A DNA stretch of 64,000 nt from Actinoplanes utahensis (GTDB taxonomy: Bacteria > Actinomycetota > Actinomycetes > Mycobacteriales > Micromonosporaceae): the NCBI RefSeq assembly GCF_016862455.1, contig NZ_BOMZ01000082.1, positions 1 through 64,000 of the forward strand, given 5' to 3'. The position numbers and the translations under genes are program-made. The number at the start of each line of letters is the position of its first letter. Within the stretch, counting starts at the first letter, position 1. Positions 18,150 through 26,204 of the stretch are shown one piece after another. The notes beneath the pieces were generated by a model, which saw nothing but the letters and a program-made list of their open reading frames with translations, had not been told where the DNA came from and made no database searches.

Positions 18150-19073
18150 TCAGTCGCGTCCGATCTTCAGGGAGCCGATGCCGGCTTCGGCGTCGATGTC
18201 GAGGCCGGGCCGGTCGTTCGGGTCGCCGTCGCGGACCGTCTCGCCGCCGCGGACCCCGCCCCTGTCGTGGCCGTAGACGGTCAGCGCGCCGGCGCCGCCG
18301 CCCAGCGCCACCGTGACCGGCACCTTCTCGGAGGTGCTGATCCGCCAGGTGTGCACGCCCGCCCCCATCCGCAGCCGCCAGACGACGGTGTCGCTGAGCA
18401 GCACGTCGACCCGTCCGGAGCCGGAATCGGAGCCGTCCGGTTCGGTGCGGACCCGGAGGGTGCCGTCGGTGAACCGGGCGTCCACGTCGAGACCGGAGTC
18501 CTTCGGGGTGGTGACGCGGAAGGTGGCGCCGTCCAGGTCGGCGGTGCGTACGGAGAGTTCGGTGACGCCGGTGACCAGCTCGAAGCGGGCGGCGGTGATC
18601 GGGGGCGGAGGTTTCGGCGGGGCGGTGGTGGGAGCCTTCGGCGCCGGCGCCTCGGCCGTCGGGGCGGGCGGCGGTTCGGCGGGTGACTCGCTGGGGGCGA
18701 GACTGACCGGGACGACGGCCGTCGTCGGGGCGGCCGCGACGGGCCGGGGTTCCTCGGGCCCGGTCAGGGGCCGGGACAGCAGGAACGTGCCGACCGTGAC
18801 GACGGCGGCCAGCAGGGTGGCGAGGACGGCCGGGCGACGGTTTCCGGTCGTGACGGTGGTGGCCCCGGGTCCGCTCGGTTCCGGCGGCTGTCGCCCGGCG
18901 TCCGGCCAGTAGTCGGCGATGTTCGGCAGGTTCAGCGGCGGGCGCCGGGACACGGCGGCGGCTGGCGGCGTGAACGGATCCGGGTCGGCGACCGGCTCCG
19001 CGTGCCCCTGCACGTATCCCGCGATCCGCAACCGCGGGCGCGGCTCGCCGTCCGCACCGTTCCGCTTCACCAC
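18150..19073 (-). CDS. Single-pass membrane protein with proline-rich stalk and DUF4097-like domain
   Basis: About 307 residues. The N-terminal part is cytoplasmic and Pro/Arg-rich. One membrane helix (AVLATLLAAVVTVGTFLL) is followed by a long Pro/Ala/Thr stalk and a beta-rich C-terminal domain of about 130 residues (FELVTGVTELSVRTADL, GTLRVRTEP, VPVTVALGGGAGALTVYG), resembling DUF4097/DUF2154 beta-roll modules. I choose GTG 19073 because GGGGGAC lies just upstream; GTG 19124 would add 17 residues. Function unknown. The layout resembles anti-sigma or envelope-stress sensors, but no anti-sigma domain is evident. Confidence 0.65.
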   Translation of the reverse strand: MVKRNGADGEPRPRLRIAGYVQGHAEPVADPDPFTPPAAAVSRRPPLNLPNIADYWPDAGRQPPEPSGPGATTVTTGNRRPAVLATLLAAVVTVGTFLLSRPLTGPEEPRPVAAAPTTAVVPVSLAPSESPAEPPPAPTAEAPAPKAPTTAPPKPPPPITAARFELVTGVTELSVRTADLDGATFRVTTPKDSGLDVDARFTDGTLRVRTEPDGSDSGSGRVDVLLSDTVVWRLRMGAGVHTWRISTSEKVPVTVALGGGAGALTVYGHDRGGVRGGETVRDGDPNDRPGLDIDAEAGIGSLKIGRD

Positions 19074-19180
19074 GCCGTCCCCCAGGACCGTCGATGTGAT
19101 TCCCCGTGCAGGGTACGGACACACAGAGTCGACGGTTCAAAGGGCGACGGATCGATGACGGACGGTACGCGTGTGGGCGG

Positions 19181-19443
19181 TCAGGCCTCGTCGCCGAGCG
19201 CGATCAGGATCTCCCGCAGCGCCTCGATCGCCGCCCGGCTCGTCTCCGGCCCGGGCCGCCTCCTCCGCCTTGGCGATCCCGGCGGGGAACACCGGCGCGA
19301 TCGTCACCTGCCTGGGCACGTCCGATGTGCACACCGTCATAGTCGACGGCCGGATCGTCAAGCGTGCCGGCCGGCTGACCGCCCTCGACCTGCCCGAACT
19401 CCGCCGTGCCAACGCGGAGCGACTTACACGTTTCGTTGCGTAA
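19181..19443. pseudogene. Remnants of two genes: amidohydrolase tail (+) abutting a short minus-strand C-terminal tail
   Basis: On the plus strand, from about 19285 to the stop at 19443, the frame reads TSDVHTVIVDGRIVKRAGRL and then an arginine-rich helix. This is the characteristic C-terminal strand and helix of metal-dependent amidohydrolases, without the catalytic barrel. On the minus strand, about 19255 down to the stop at 19181, a frame ends in AAIEALREILIALGDEA, like the C-terminus of another, unidentified protein. Neither has a start or upstream domain. This looks like a deletion that joined the ends of two genes. Confidence 0.6.
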
Positions 19444-19482
19444 CGAGCGGATTGTGCCGGCGCAGGATAGGCTCCTTTCCTC

Positions 19483-20214
19483 GTGTCCTCCGGTAACCTC
19501 CACCTCTCCCGCCGCCGGCTCGCTCTCGTCCTCGGAGCGGTCGTGGTCATACTGGCCGCGGTCAATGTCGCGAACCGGTTCGGCCCGCCCGGAACCGGCC
19601 TGGTCGCCGGTCCCCTGGTCGCCCTCGTGCTGGTCCTGCTCGGCAGGCGGGCCGGCCTCACCTGGCACGATCTCGGGCTGTCCCGCAGCACCCTGCTGCC
19701 CGGCCTGAAATGGGCGATCGGATCGGTCGCCGTGGTCGCCGTCGTCTACGCGATCGGGGCGGCCGTCCCGTTCACCCGGCCCGCCTTCCAGGACGTCCGC
19801 TACCACCTGCACCTGAGCGCCGCCCTGCTGACCGCGTTCGTGGTGGTCCCGCTCGGCACGGTCCTCCTCGAGGAGGTGGCGTTCCGCGGCGTGCTGCTGG
19901 GGCTGGTCAACCGGCACCGCGGCGCGGTCTGGGCCAGCGTCACCTCGTCGGTCCTGTTCGGCCTGTGGCACATCCTGCCGTCGCTGCGCCTGAACAGCGC
20001 GAACGAGGCCGTCGGCTCGGCGTTCGGCACCGGCGTCACCGGTCAGTTCCTGGCCGTCGCCGGGGCCGTCGGGTTCACCGCCCTGGCCGGCCTGCTGCTG
20101 TGCGAGCTGCGCCGCCGCAGCGGCAGCCTGCTCGCCACCGCGGCCCTGCACTGGGCCACCAACGGCCTCGGCCTGCTGATCACCGCCGGGCTGGCCACCG
20201 TCCGTTTCTCCTGA
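19483..20214 (+). CDS. CPBP intramembrane metalloprotease
   Basis: A 243-residue polytopic membrane protein of the CPBP (Abi/CAAX protease-like) family. The active-site motifs are present in order: EEVAFRG (glutamates and arginine), FGLWH, and HWATN near the C-terminus. About seven hydrophobic segments are visible. Members process small peptides or prenylated proteins; the target here is unknown. The start is GTG 19483. A TAGGCT box nine bases upstream may be its -10. Confidence 0.9.
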   Translation: MSSGNLHLSRRRLALVLGAVVVILAAVNVANRFGPPGTGLVAGPLVALVLVLLGRRAGLTWHDLGLSRSTLLPGLKWAIGSVAVVAVVYAIGAAVPFTRPAFQDVRYHLHLSAALLTAFVVVPLGTVLLEEVAFRGVLLGLVNRHRGAVWASVTSSVLFGLWHILPSLRLNSANEAVGSAFGTGVTGQFLAVAGAVGFTALAGLLLCELRRRSGSLLATAALHWATNGLGLLITAGLATVRFS

Positions 20215-20321
20215 CGTACCGCTCGAGTCTCCGCAGATCCTCGTCCCGCGCCGGCCACCGTCCGGTCCGCGCACGCCGGCACCTGGGCACGTGATCATCG
20301 CCGTGTGACGGCGAGGGGAAC

Positions 20322-20719
20322 CTGCTCCGGATCGGCGACGCGGCCGCGGCGGCCGGGACGACCCCACGGGCGGTGCGCTACTACGAGGCCGACGGGCTGC
20401 TGCCGCCGCCCGGGCGGACGTCGGCGGACCGGCGGGTCCACACCGGCAAGGACATCGTGCGGGTACGGGTGATCCGCGAACTGCCGTCCCTCGGCCTGAC
20501 CGTCGCCGACCTCCGCGCCTGCGCCGACCGTCTCGACCTGCTCGACGGCGACGCCCTGCCGGCCGGGTCGGCGCGCCCGGAGCCCGCGCCGACCCGGCCG
20601 GGGTCGCCGCCCGCCGTATCGCCACCCTGACCGCCGAGATCACCCGGCTCACCGGGCTCCGCGACCGGCTCGCCGCCCTGCCCGGCGTCCAGGGCGGCGA
20701 GGGGCCACCGTCCGGCTGA
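20322..20719 (+). pseudogene. Frameshifted MerR family regulator
   Basis: The frame from 20322 reads LLRIGDAAAAAGTTPRAVRY and continues YEADGLLPPP, a MerR HTH, then a short dimerisation helix (GLTVADLRACADRLDLL), and stops at 20630. The expected end of the coiled coil (VAARRIATLTAEITRLTGLR) is in another frame and stops at 20719. No ATG, GTG or TTG lies in frame upstream; only a CTG follows the GAGGGG site. A frameshift near 20560-20590 plus a missing start suggests a pseudogene. A sequencing error could explain the shift but not the start. Confidence 0.7.
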
Positions 20720-20722
20720 GGA

Positions 20723-21076
20723 CTACTTGCACGCCTCGGCGAACTTGGTGCTCGCCTTGCTGAAGGCGCCCGCGTCCGGGACCTCGGTCGCGCCCGAGCT
20801 GAGGATCCGCCCGAAGTCGTCCATCGAGGCGGCCAGCTCGTTCGCCGCCGTCTCCACGTCGCCGCCGGCCTTCTTGCCCTCTTCACGGACCTTGGCGGCG
20901 CCGTCGGTGTACGTCTTGGCGAGCCCCGTCGGGTCGGCGATCTGCCCCATGCCCTTGCTGGTGATGCCCTTCAGCTCGGCCGTGATCGCCTCGCAGGCGG
21001 CGGAGTCCCCACCGGAACAGCCCGTCACCATCGTGGCGAACATGACGGCAGTGACGGCAACCTTGAGTGAACGCAA
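20723..21076 (-). CDS. Small lipoprotein
   Basis: 117 residues. The leader (MLRSLKVAVTAVMFATMVTG) is followed by the lipobox cysteine (VTGC at residue 21). The rest is a soluble helical domain with three predicted amphipathic helices (ELKGITSKGMGQIADP, AAKVREEGKKAGGDVETAA, ASMDDFGRILSSGA) and a second cysteine at the end. The TTG start is set by a GGGGAGGGA site just ahead. Function unknown. It ends four bases from the MerR remnant. Confidence 0.8.
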   Translation of the reverse strand: MRSLKVAVTAVMFATMVTGCSGGDSAACEAITAELKGITSKGMGQIADPTGLAKTYTDGAAKVREEGKKAGGDVETAANELAASMDDFGRILSSGATEVPDAGAFSKASTKFAEACK

Positions 21077-21197
21077 GGTCCCTCCCCGTGTTGATGTTGA
21101 TGAATATGTGAGCAGGCACCGTAACAGCGCGACCCGCCCTCCCGCCGGTAGGGTCCGATTCCCGCCACTTCCCCTCGGCCGCCGTCCGGGAGCACCC

Positions 21198-21518
21198 ATG
21201 ACCCCACCCGAGCACTCGGTGAACCTGACCTACGCCCTGTCGGACGACGGCTTCGGGGCCCCCGGCGAGCGCGACGCGGTGCGTGCCCACCAGGCGCGCC
21301 TGGCGGACGTCATCGAGGCGGCGGGCGCCGGCGAGGTCGACGGCCACGAGTTCGGCGGCGGCCGGGTGGTGATCTTCGCGTACGGGCCCGATGCGGACCG
21401 GCTCTTCGCGGCGATGGAGCCGCACCTGCGGGCCCTGCCGAACCGGCCGGCCCATGCCGTGCTCCGGTACGGCGATGTGGACGACCCCACCGCCACCGAG
21501 CGCCGTGTGGAGCTGTGA
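21198..21518 (+). CDS. Conserved small actinobacterial protein
   Basis: A 106-residue soluble protein beginning MTPPEHSVNLTYALSDDGFG. The pattern of two beta-alpha-beta units (VNLTYALSD, VVIFAYGPDADRLFAAMEP, HAVLRYGDVDD) suggests a small ferredoxin-like fold. I know of similar uncharacterised proteins in streptomycetes but cannot name a family. TAGGGT at 21149-21154 is a likely -10, and GGGAG precedes the ATG. Confidence 0.72.
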   Translation: MTPPEHSVNLTYALSDDGFGAPGERDAVRAHQARLADVIEAAGAGEVDGHEFGGGRVVIFAYGPDADRLFAAMEPHLRALPNRPAHAVLRYGDVDDPTATERRVEL

Positions 21519-21542
21519 CCCGGATTCTTCTCGACGTTCTGT

Positions 21543-21823
21543 GGGACGTCGCCGTCCTGGACCGGCGAGACCGCGACGATCATCAGCAGGGCGGTGAGCA
21601 CCTGCCGGGGCGCCAGGTGCTCCGGCGGATGAGCGCAGGCGCAGGTTGCAGGCGACGGTGACCGGGAGGGCGAAGCCGAGGCCGATCACGGTGCCGGTCA
21701 TCCGGTCCCCGGCGCCGGCGGCGGGCGAGGCGAGGCTCCGCCACACCTGGAGGATCAGGAGCACGAGGAACAGGCTGTCCTCCAGGGCGAGACCGCTGCC
21801 GTTCCACCGCCGTTCGACCGGGA
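21543..21823 (-). pseudogene. Frameshifted small membrane protein
   Basis: The minus strand reads LDFPVERRWNG..., then LFLVLLILQVWRSL and TVIGLGFALPVTVACNLRLR, two hydrophobic helices. Beyond about 21630 the sense continues in another frame as HLAPRQVLTALLMIVAVSPV, a further helix, ending GDVPQNVEKNPG. No start codon lies in frame ahead of the first part, where a stop occurs. This looks like a decayed small membrane protein with at least one frameshift. Confidence 0.5.
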
Positions 21824-21922
21824 AGTCCAGGCGCGGTGATCAAGCACGAGTTCTTGTCGTACCCGAGCGGCATGATGTCGGCATGCCGCTCGCGGGACCG
21901 GCTCAGGCGTTCCGGGTGGTGG

Positions 21923-22246
21923 TTACAGAATGTGACGGATACGGCTCAGGGGGACACCGGCGGCGGTGAGGAGGCCGGCGAGACTCGCGGAGGTGTGATC
22001 GAGGAAGACGGCGACCTGATGATCGTCGCCGAGGAGGCAGGCGGCGGCGAGGGTGCCCAGGTTGATCGCGTCGAGTTCACGGATGTCGGCCAGGTCGAGG
22101 ACCAGACGGGCGGGGCGGGTGTGCCGGATGGTGTGGACCAGGGTCCGCTGCAGGCCGGCGGCGTCGTCGGGGTCGAGAAGGCCGTGGGGGTGGATCACGA
22201 TGGTGCCGTCGGAGTTGGTGATGACGTCAAGGGTGCTGGCGCCCAT
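21923..22246 (-). CDS. STAS domain protein lacking the phospho-acceptor serine
   Basis: A 107-residue single STAS domain, the fold of anti-sigma-factor antagonists such as SpoIIAA/RsbV. The strands GTIVIHPHGLLDPDDAAGLQ and RLVLDLADIRELDAINLGTL align with the family. The usual D-S-S-G loop reads D-A-I-N, so the serine normally phosphorylated by the anti-sigma kinase is missing. It may be permanently active, or a divergent partner of another switch protein. The ATG follows GGAAGG. Confidence 0.85.
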   Translation of the reverse strand: MGASTLDVITNSDGTIVIHPHGLLDPDDAAGLQRTLVHTIRHTRPARLVLDLADIRELDAINLGTLAAACLLGDDHQVAVFLDHTSASLAGLLTAAGVPLSRIRHIL

Positions 22247-22380
22247 CGCGGAAACCTTCCGTTAACCGGATCTTTGCGCGGCGTCAACGTTAAGGCGTCC
22301 GGCGGGGTGCGTCGAGCGAAGTCGGGAAAGTTCACCTGGGCATAGCGCGTTCACAGGTCGACGGTGACACTCGGTGAGGG

Positions 22381-22412
22381 GATGGCGGGATGGCGGGATG
22401 GCGGGATGGCGA
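22381..22412. repeat. 8-nt tandem repeat, four copies
   Basis: Four consecutive copies of GATGGCGG, the last ending in A, in the gap between the STAS gene and the pectate lyase terminator. No gene is seen in 22247-22661. Confidence 0.9.
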
Positions 22413-22490
22413 AAGGGGCGCCCCGCACGAGACGGCCACGGCGGGCGGAAAGGGCGCTCTTGCATGAGGCGGTCGCGGCGGGCGGCAAAC

Positions 22491-22535
22491 GATGCAGTCC
22501 CGGGCGATGCAGTCCCGGGCGATGCAGTCCCGGGC
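22491..22535. repeat. 15-nt tandem repeat, three perfect copies
   Basis: Three identical head-to-tail copies of GATGCAGTCCCGGGC in the same gene-free gap, followed by a degenerate partial copy. No coding frame is convincing, so this is intergenic. Confidence 0.92.
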
Positions 22536-22661
22536 GAGGCAGGGCCGGAGCGGGTGAGCACGAGCAGCGCGAAGACGAAGCCGAAAAAGGCGGCAAAAGG
22601 GCGGCCTTGAGCGAACCGGGCGGGGCGGAGGGCGGCTGCTATACCGCGTACCACGCAAAGG

Positions 22662-22688
22662 GGTGCCCGCTCGCCGTGAGCGGGCACC
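22662..22688 (-). terminator. Hairpin terminator after pectate lyase
   Basis: A perfect 11-bp inverted repeat (22662-22672 with 22678-22688) with a 5-nt loop, just downstream of the pectate lyase stop. Confidence 0.78.
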
Positions 22689-22708
22689 GCCGTGAGGTGA
22701 TCGCCTGC

Positions 22709-23683
22709 CTAGATCTTGCCGGTGCCCGCCCCGGCGGTCACCGTGGCCTTGACCGTGTTGTTGGCCTCCGGGGTGTAGGAGTAGGGGATCGCGGCGACGC
22801 TGGCGCCGTTGCGGACCTGCTCGGTGCCGGAGTTGACCCGGTAGTTGTTGAGGACCTTCAGGTTGCCCGGGTCCGAGTCGCCGGTCTGGGTCACCGTCGG
22901 GGTGGCGACGTTCTCGAAGTAGTTGCGTTCGACGAAGACGCCGGCGTTCTCGGTGGAGGCGACGCCGTACGACCCGATGTTGCTGTAGTAGTTGTTCAGC
23001 ACGTGGACCGGGTTCGCGAACCGGACCCGGGGGTGGCGCTGGCCGGTGCCCTCGAACCAGTTGTGCACATAGGTGACGCGCAGGCGCCCGGTGTCCTGGG
23101 AGGCGTTGTCGTCGCTGTGGCCGAGCAGCATCGACTTGTCGTGGTGGTGCAGGCGGTTCCAGGAGACCGTGATGAAGTCCGAGCCGCGCTTGATGTCGAT
23201 CAGGCCGTCGTAGCCGTTGGACAGGTCGTTGTGGTCGATCCACACGTTCGTCGTGCTGTCCTGGATGTTGATCGAGTCGTCGCCCGCGTTGCGGAACACC
23301 AGGTTGCGGATGATCACGTTGCGGACGCTGTCCAGGTTGAGGCCGCCGCCGGTGATCCCGGAGCCGGACCCGACGCCGATGATCGTCTTGTTGGAGGCGA
23401 CCGCGTACATGCCGGAGATGCTGATCAGGCCGGACACCCGGACGGTCTGGGACGTGCCGGAGCTCAGCGCCGACTTGAGCGCCGACGCCGTCGTCACGGT
23501 GACCACCGTGGACGGCGAGCCGCCGGTGGTCCCGCCGTTGAGGCCGGCGTAACCGACCGGGCTGTTCTCGTAGGCCAGGGCCGGGGACGCGCCGGCCACG
23601 GTGAGGCCACCGGCGGCCAGAGCGCTCGCCGCCAGGGTTGCGAGGACGGTGCGGCGGCGGGGGCGGAACGATGATGCGGACAT
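22709..23683 (-). CDS. Secreted pectate lyase, polysaccharide lyase family 1
   Basis: A 324-residue exported beta-helix lyase that cleaves polygalacturonate by beta-elimination with calcium. The leader has a Tat-type RPRRRTVLATLAAS and ends ASPALA near residue 38. Diagnostic motifs are NVWIDHNDLSNGYDGLIDIK (calcium Asp residues) and RHPRVRFANPVHVLNNYY, containing the catalytic arginine region. GGAAGG precedes the ATG. Two AAGCGCT operator-like sites upstream suggest LacI-type control, consistent with use of plant cell walls alongside the arabinofuranoside operon. Confidence 0.93.
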   Translation of the reverse strand: MSASSFRPRRRTVLATLAASALAAGGLTVAGASPALAYENSPVGYAGLNGGTTGGSPSTVVTVTTASALKSALSSGTSQTVRVSGLISISGMYAVASNKTIIGVGSGSGITGGGLNLDSVRNVIIRNLVFRNAGDDSINIQDSTTNVWIDHNDLSNGYDGLIDIKRGSDFITVSWNRLHHHDKSMLLGHSDDNASQDTGRLRVTYVHNWFEGTGQRHPRVRFANPVHVLNNYYSNIGSYGVASTENAGVFVERNYFENVATPTVTQTGDSDPGNLKVLNNYRVNSGTEQVRNGASVAAIPYSYTPEANNTVKATVTAGAGTGKI

Positions 23684-23763
23684 GGGGTTCCTTCCGTGGG
23701 GGACGGATCGGATCGACGGAAGACGCTGCCCGCTGGCCGGGGGATTCGACCGTACGCTGCGGG

Positions 23764-23796
23764 TAAGCGCTTTCCCCGGCCGACGGTAAGCGCTGC
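23764..23796. promoter_or_regulatory. Two LacI-type operators (AAGCGCT) before pectate lyase
   Basis: TAAGCGCTTT at 23764-23773 (palindromic core AAGCGCTT) and TAAGCGCTGC at 23787-23796 are spaced 23 bp apart. They lie about 80-115 bp upstream of the pectate lyase start. This matches the AAGCGCTT core bound by many actinobacterial LacI/CebR-type repressors. Which LacI protein acts here is not known. Confidence 0.65.
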
Positions 23797-23853
23797 AATC
23801 GACACTTGTCAATGGGCCCGATGTTCGCGTCCCGCCGGCGCGGCCGGCCGGGG

Positions 23854-24630
23854 TCAGGCGGCGGCGCGGACCCGTTCGGCCAGCTCCGGCCACAGTGCCG
23901 GGCCCGCGCCGATGGTCAGCTCGGTGGAGAAGTCCGGGCCGTGACCGCCGAGGACCACCCCGGCCTCCCGCGCGATCAGCGCGCCGGCGGCGATGTCCCA
24001 CAGCTTCGTGTCCAGTGCCAGCCCGCCGTCCAGGCGGCCGCAGGCCTGATAGACCAGGTTCAGTGCGGCGGGGATCCGGCGGATGTCCCCGGACAGCGGC
24101 AGCAGCTCGCGGATCACCCGGCCGGCCCGGTCCTTCGTCCGCGGGTTCGGCTGGAAGCTGACACCGATCAGGGCCTCGGCCAGCGGCGGCCCGCTCGACG
24201 CCCGGATCGGCTCGCCGTCGAGGAACGCGCCGCCGCCGTCGAGAGCGCTGAATGTCTCACCCGCGGCGGGATCGTGCACGATCGCCATCCGGGCGTGATC
24301 GCCCTGGTAGAGCGCGATGCACACCGACCACGGGCCGGTGCGGCTGATGTAGTTGCGGGTGCCGTCCAGCGGATCGACCACCCAGGACCAGCCGCTGTCG
24401 CCCGGCCTGCCGTGCCCCTCCTCGGCCTGGACGGCGTCGTCCGGCCAGGCCGCGGTCACCGCGTCGACGATCAGGCGCTCGCTGGCGATGTCGACGTCCG
24501 AGACGACGTCGTTGGCGTGCGCTTTCGGGGCGCCCATCGTCAGGGTGTCACGGCGGTCCAGCTGGAGCCGGCCCGCCCGCACGGCCAGGTCGGCGGCGAG
24601 GTCACGGGCGGCGATGAGATCTCGATCCAT
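23854..24630 (-). CDS. Inositol monophosphatase family phosphatase
   Basis: A 258-residue Mg-dependent sugar or inositol phosphatase. Metal-binding motifs are in order: AEEGHG near residue 78, WVVDPLDGTRNY near 95 and LWDIAAGALIAREAG near 215. The usual DGTTN reads DGTRN. Substrate could be inositol phosphate, histidinol phosphate or a sugar phosphate; the sequence does not decide. TAGCGT seven bases upstream of ATG 24630 marks a leaderless promoter. Confidence 0.9.
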   Translation of the reverse strand: MDRDLIAARDLAADLAVRAGRLQLDRRDTLTMGAPKAHANDVVSDVDIASERLIVDAVTAAWPDDAVQAEEGHGRPGDSGWSWVVDPLDGTRNYISRTGPWSVCIALYQGDHARMAIVHDPAAGETFSALDGGGAFLDGEPIRASSGPPLAEALIGVSFQPNPRTKDRAGRVIRELLPLSGDIRRIPAALNLVYQACGRLDGGLALDTKLWDIAAGALIAREAGVVLGGHGPDFSTELTIGAGPALWPELAERVRAAA

Positions 24631-24763
24631 CCCGGCAACGCTATCCGACCGGTCCCGGCCTCGCGCCGGAACACCGGGCGCATCGACACCGGCGATTTCA
24701 CGGATGTGTGGGGGATGTTTCGGCGCCGACGATGCAGGGACCCCGCGATCCCCTGGAGGTTCC

Positions 24764-25432
24764 ATGCGCCGTCGACTCCTCGTCCTCCTCACCGCGGTGC
24801 TGACCGTGCTCGCCCTGAGCCCGGCCCTGCCGGCCGCGGCGGCGCCCAGCACCCCGGTGATCTTCGTGCACGGTTACACCGGCAGCGCCTCGAACTGGAC
24901 GACCGCGATGTCGGTGTTCCGGGCCGGTGGATATTCGAGCAGCCGGCTCTTCGCGTACGAGTACGACTCCTACGGCGACAACATCACCAACGCGCAGGGT
25001 CTGGCCTCCTACGTCAGCCAGGTTCGGGCGCGCACCGGCGCCGCCCAGGTGGACATCGTGAACCACTCGATGGGCGGCCTGGTCAGCCAGTGGTACCTCA
25101 AGCAGTTGGGCGGCGCGCAGTACGTCCGGCACCTGGCGTCGATCGCCGGCGCGAACCACGGGACCACGGCCGCCGGAGCCTGCCTGATCTACGTCACGTG
25201 CCAGCAGATGTATCCCGGCTCGTCGTTCATCGCCACGATCAGCGCCGGTGACGAGACGCCGGGCGGCACGAGGTACGGAACCTGGTACTCGCCGTGCGAC
25301 GGGGTCATCCTCCCGTACACCAGCACGATCCTCAGCGGCGCGACCAACAACCATGTGGCCTGCGAGACCCACCTCGGGTTCCTGGCCGACACCGTCACCC
25401 TGACCCGGATCCGATCCTTCCTCGCCACCTGA
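24764..25432 (+). CDS. Secreted lipase (class 2 family)
   Basis: A 222-residue exported triacylglycerol lipase/esterase. The signal peptide (MRRRLLVLLTAVLTVLALSP) is cleaved after PAAAA near residue 27. The mature part begins TPVIFVHGYTGSASNW with the oxyanion HG; the nucleophile is in IVNHSMGGLVSQWYL, an N-H-S-M-G variant of GXSXG. An Asp in SPCDGVILPY and a His in CETHLGFL complete the triad. Four cysteines suggest two disulphides. GGAGG precedes the ATG. Confidence 0.9.
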   Translation: MRRRLLVLLTAVLTVLALSPALPAAAAPSTPVIFVHGYTGSASNWTTAMSVFRAGGYSSSRLFAYEYDSYGDNITNAQGLASYVSQVRARTGAAQVDIVNHSMGGLVSQWYLKQLGGAQYVRHLASIAGANHGTTAAGACLIYVTCQQMYPGSSFIATISAGDETPGGTRYGTWYSPCDGVILPYTSTILSGATNNHVACETHLGFLADTVTLTRIRSFLAT

Positions 25433-25444
25433 TCCGTGACCGGT

Positions 25445-25493
25445 CCCGGGCCGGCGCCGCGTTCCCGCGACGGGTGCGCGGCGCCGGCCCGGG
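25445..25493 (+). terminator. Strong hairpin after the lipase gene
   Basis: A perfect 17-bp inverted repeat (25445-25461 with 25477-25493) around a 15-nt loop, directly after the lipase stop. Confidence 0.78.
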
Positions 25494-25549
25494 TTCGCTC
25501 GATCGGATGGTCGCCGTCGTCCGTGTCGGACTTCGGGCAGAATGATCCG

Positions 25550-25978
25550 ATGGCTACGGCGATGAGCGACACCGAGGTCCGCGCGTTCCTCACGGCGGGC
25601 ACCCGGACCGGAAAACTGGCGACGGTACGAGCGGACGGGTCCCCGCACGTGGTGCCGATCTGGTTCGTGCTCGACGGCGACGACCTGGTCTTCAACACCG
25701 GCGCCGACACCGTCAAGGGCCGCGCGCTGGCCCGGGACGGCCGGGCCGTGGTGTGCGCCGACCAGGAGACCGCGCCGTACGCCTACGTCACCGTCCGTGG
25801 CACCGCCACCCTGAGCACCGACCTCGCCGAGATGCGCACCTGGGCCACGAAGATCGCCGGCCGTTACATGGGCCCCGAGCGGGCCGACGAGTACGGCGCC
25901 CGCAACGCCGTCGAGGGCGAGCTGCTGGTCCGCCTCAGGATGGAGAAGGTCACCGGCTTCACCGGCGTCGCCGACTGA
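25550..25978 (+). CDS. PPOX-class F420-dependent oxidoreductase
   Basis: A 142-residue split-beta-barrel flavin/deazaflavin protein. The pattern RTGKLATVRADGSPHVVPIW, then FNTGADTVKGRALARDGR and YVTVRGTATL, is typical of actinobacterial F420-dependent or pyridoxamine-phosphate-oxidase-like enzymes. Substrate is unknown. ATG 25550 is used; ATG 25562 is possible. No clear ribosome site, so it may be leaderless. Confidence 0.88.
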   Translation: MATAMSDTEVRAFLTAGTRTGKLATVRADGSPHVVPIWFVLDGDDLVFNTGADTVKGRALARDGRAVVCADQETAPYAYVTVRGTATLSTDLAEMRTWATKIAGRYMGPERADEYGARNAVEGELLVRLRMEKVTGFTGVAD

Positions 25979-26006
25979 GCCGGGCGGCGTAACCGGTTCC
26001 CGGCTG

Positions 26007-26196
26007 TCAGAGTCCGGCGACCATGCGTTCGAGGGCGCCGGGCGCGATCCGCAGCATCGCCGGCATCAGTCTGGTCCGGCCCGGCAGCGCCATCGGCCGG
26101 CGTTGCCGAAGTGCTGTGAGCGTTGCCGCCGCGACCTCGGCCGGTGGCAGTTTCGGGCCGGTGGCGGCGGCGTTCATCGGGGTGTCCGTGGTCGGG
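26007..26196 (-). pseudogene. C-terminal fragment of a short-chain dehydrogenase
   Basis: Reading back from the stop at 26007, the frame gives TPMNAAATGPKLPPAEVAAA, then a TALRQRRPMALPG segment and MLRIAPGALERMVAG. This is the substrate-loop-to-end portion of an SDR. The Rossmann fold, the catalytic Tyr-Lys and the start are absent. It abuts the TetR tail on the other strand. Confidence 0.65.
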
Positions 26197-26204
26197 GGAG
26201 GTTC

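Noticed and set aside
22491-22535. CRISPR array
   Set aside because: The 15-nt copies are directly adjacent with no spacers and no cas genes nearby.
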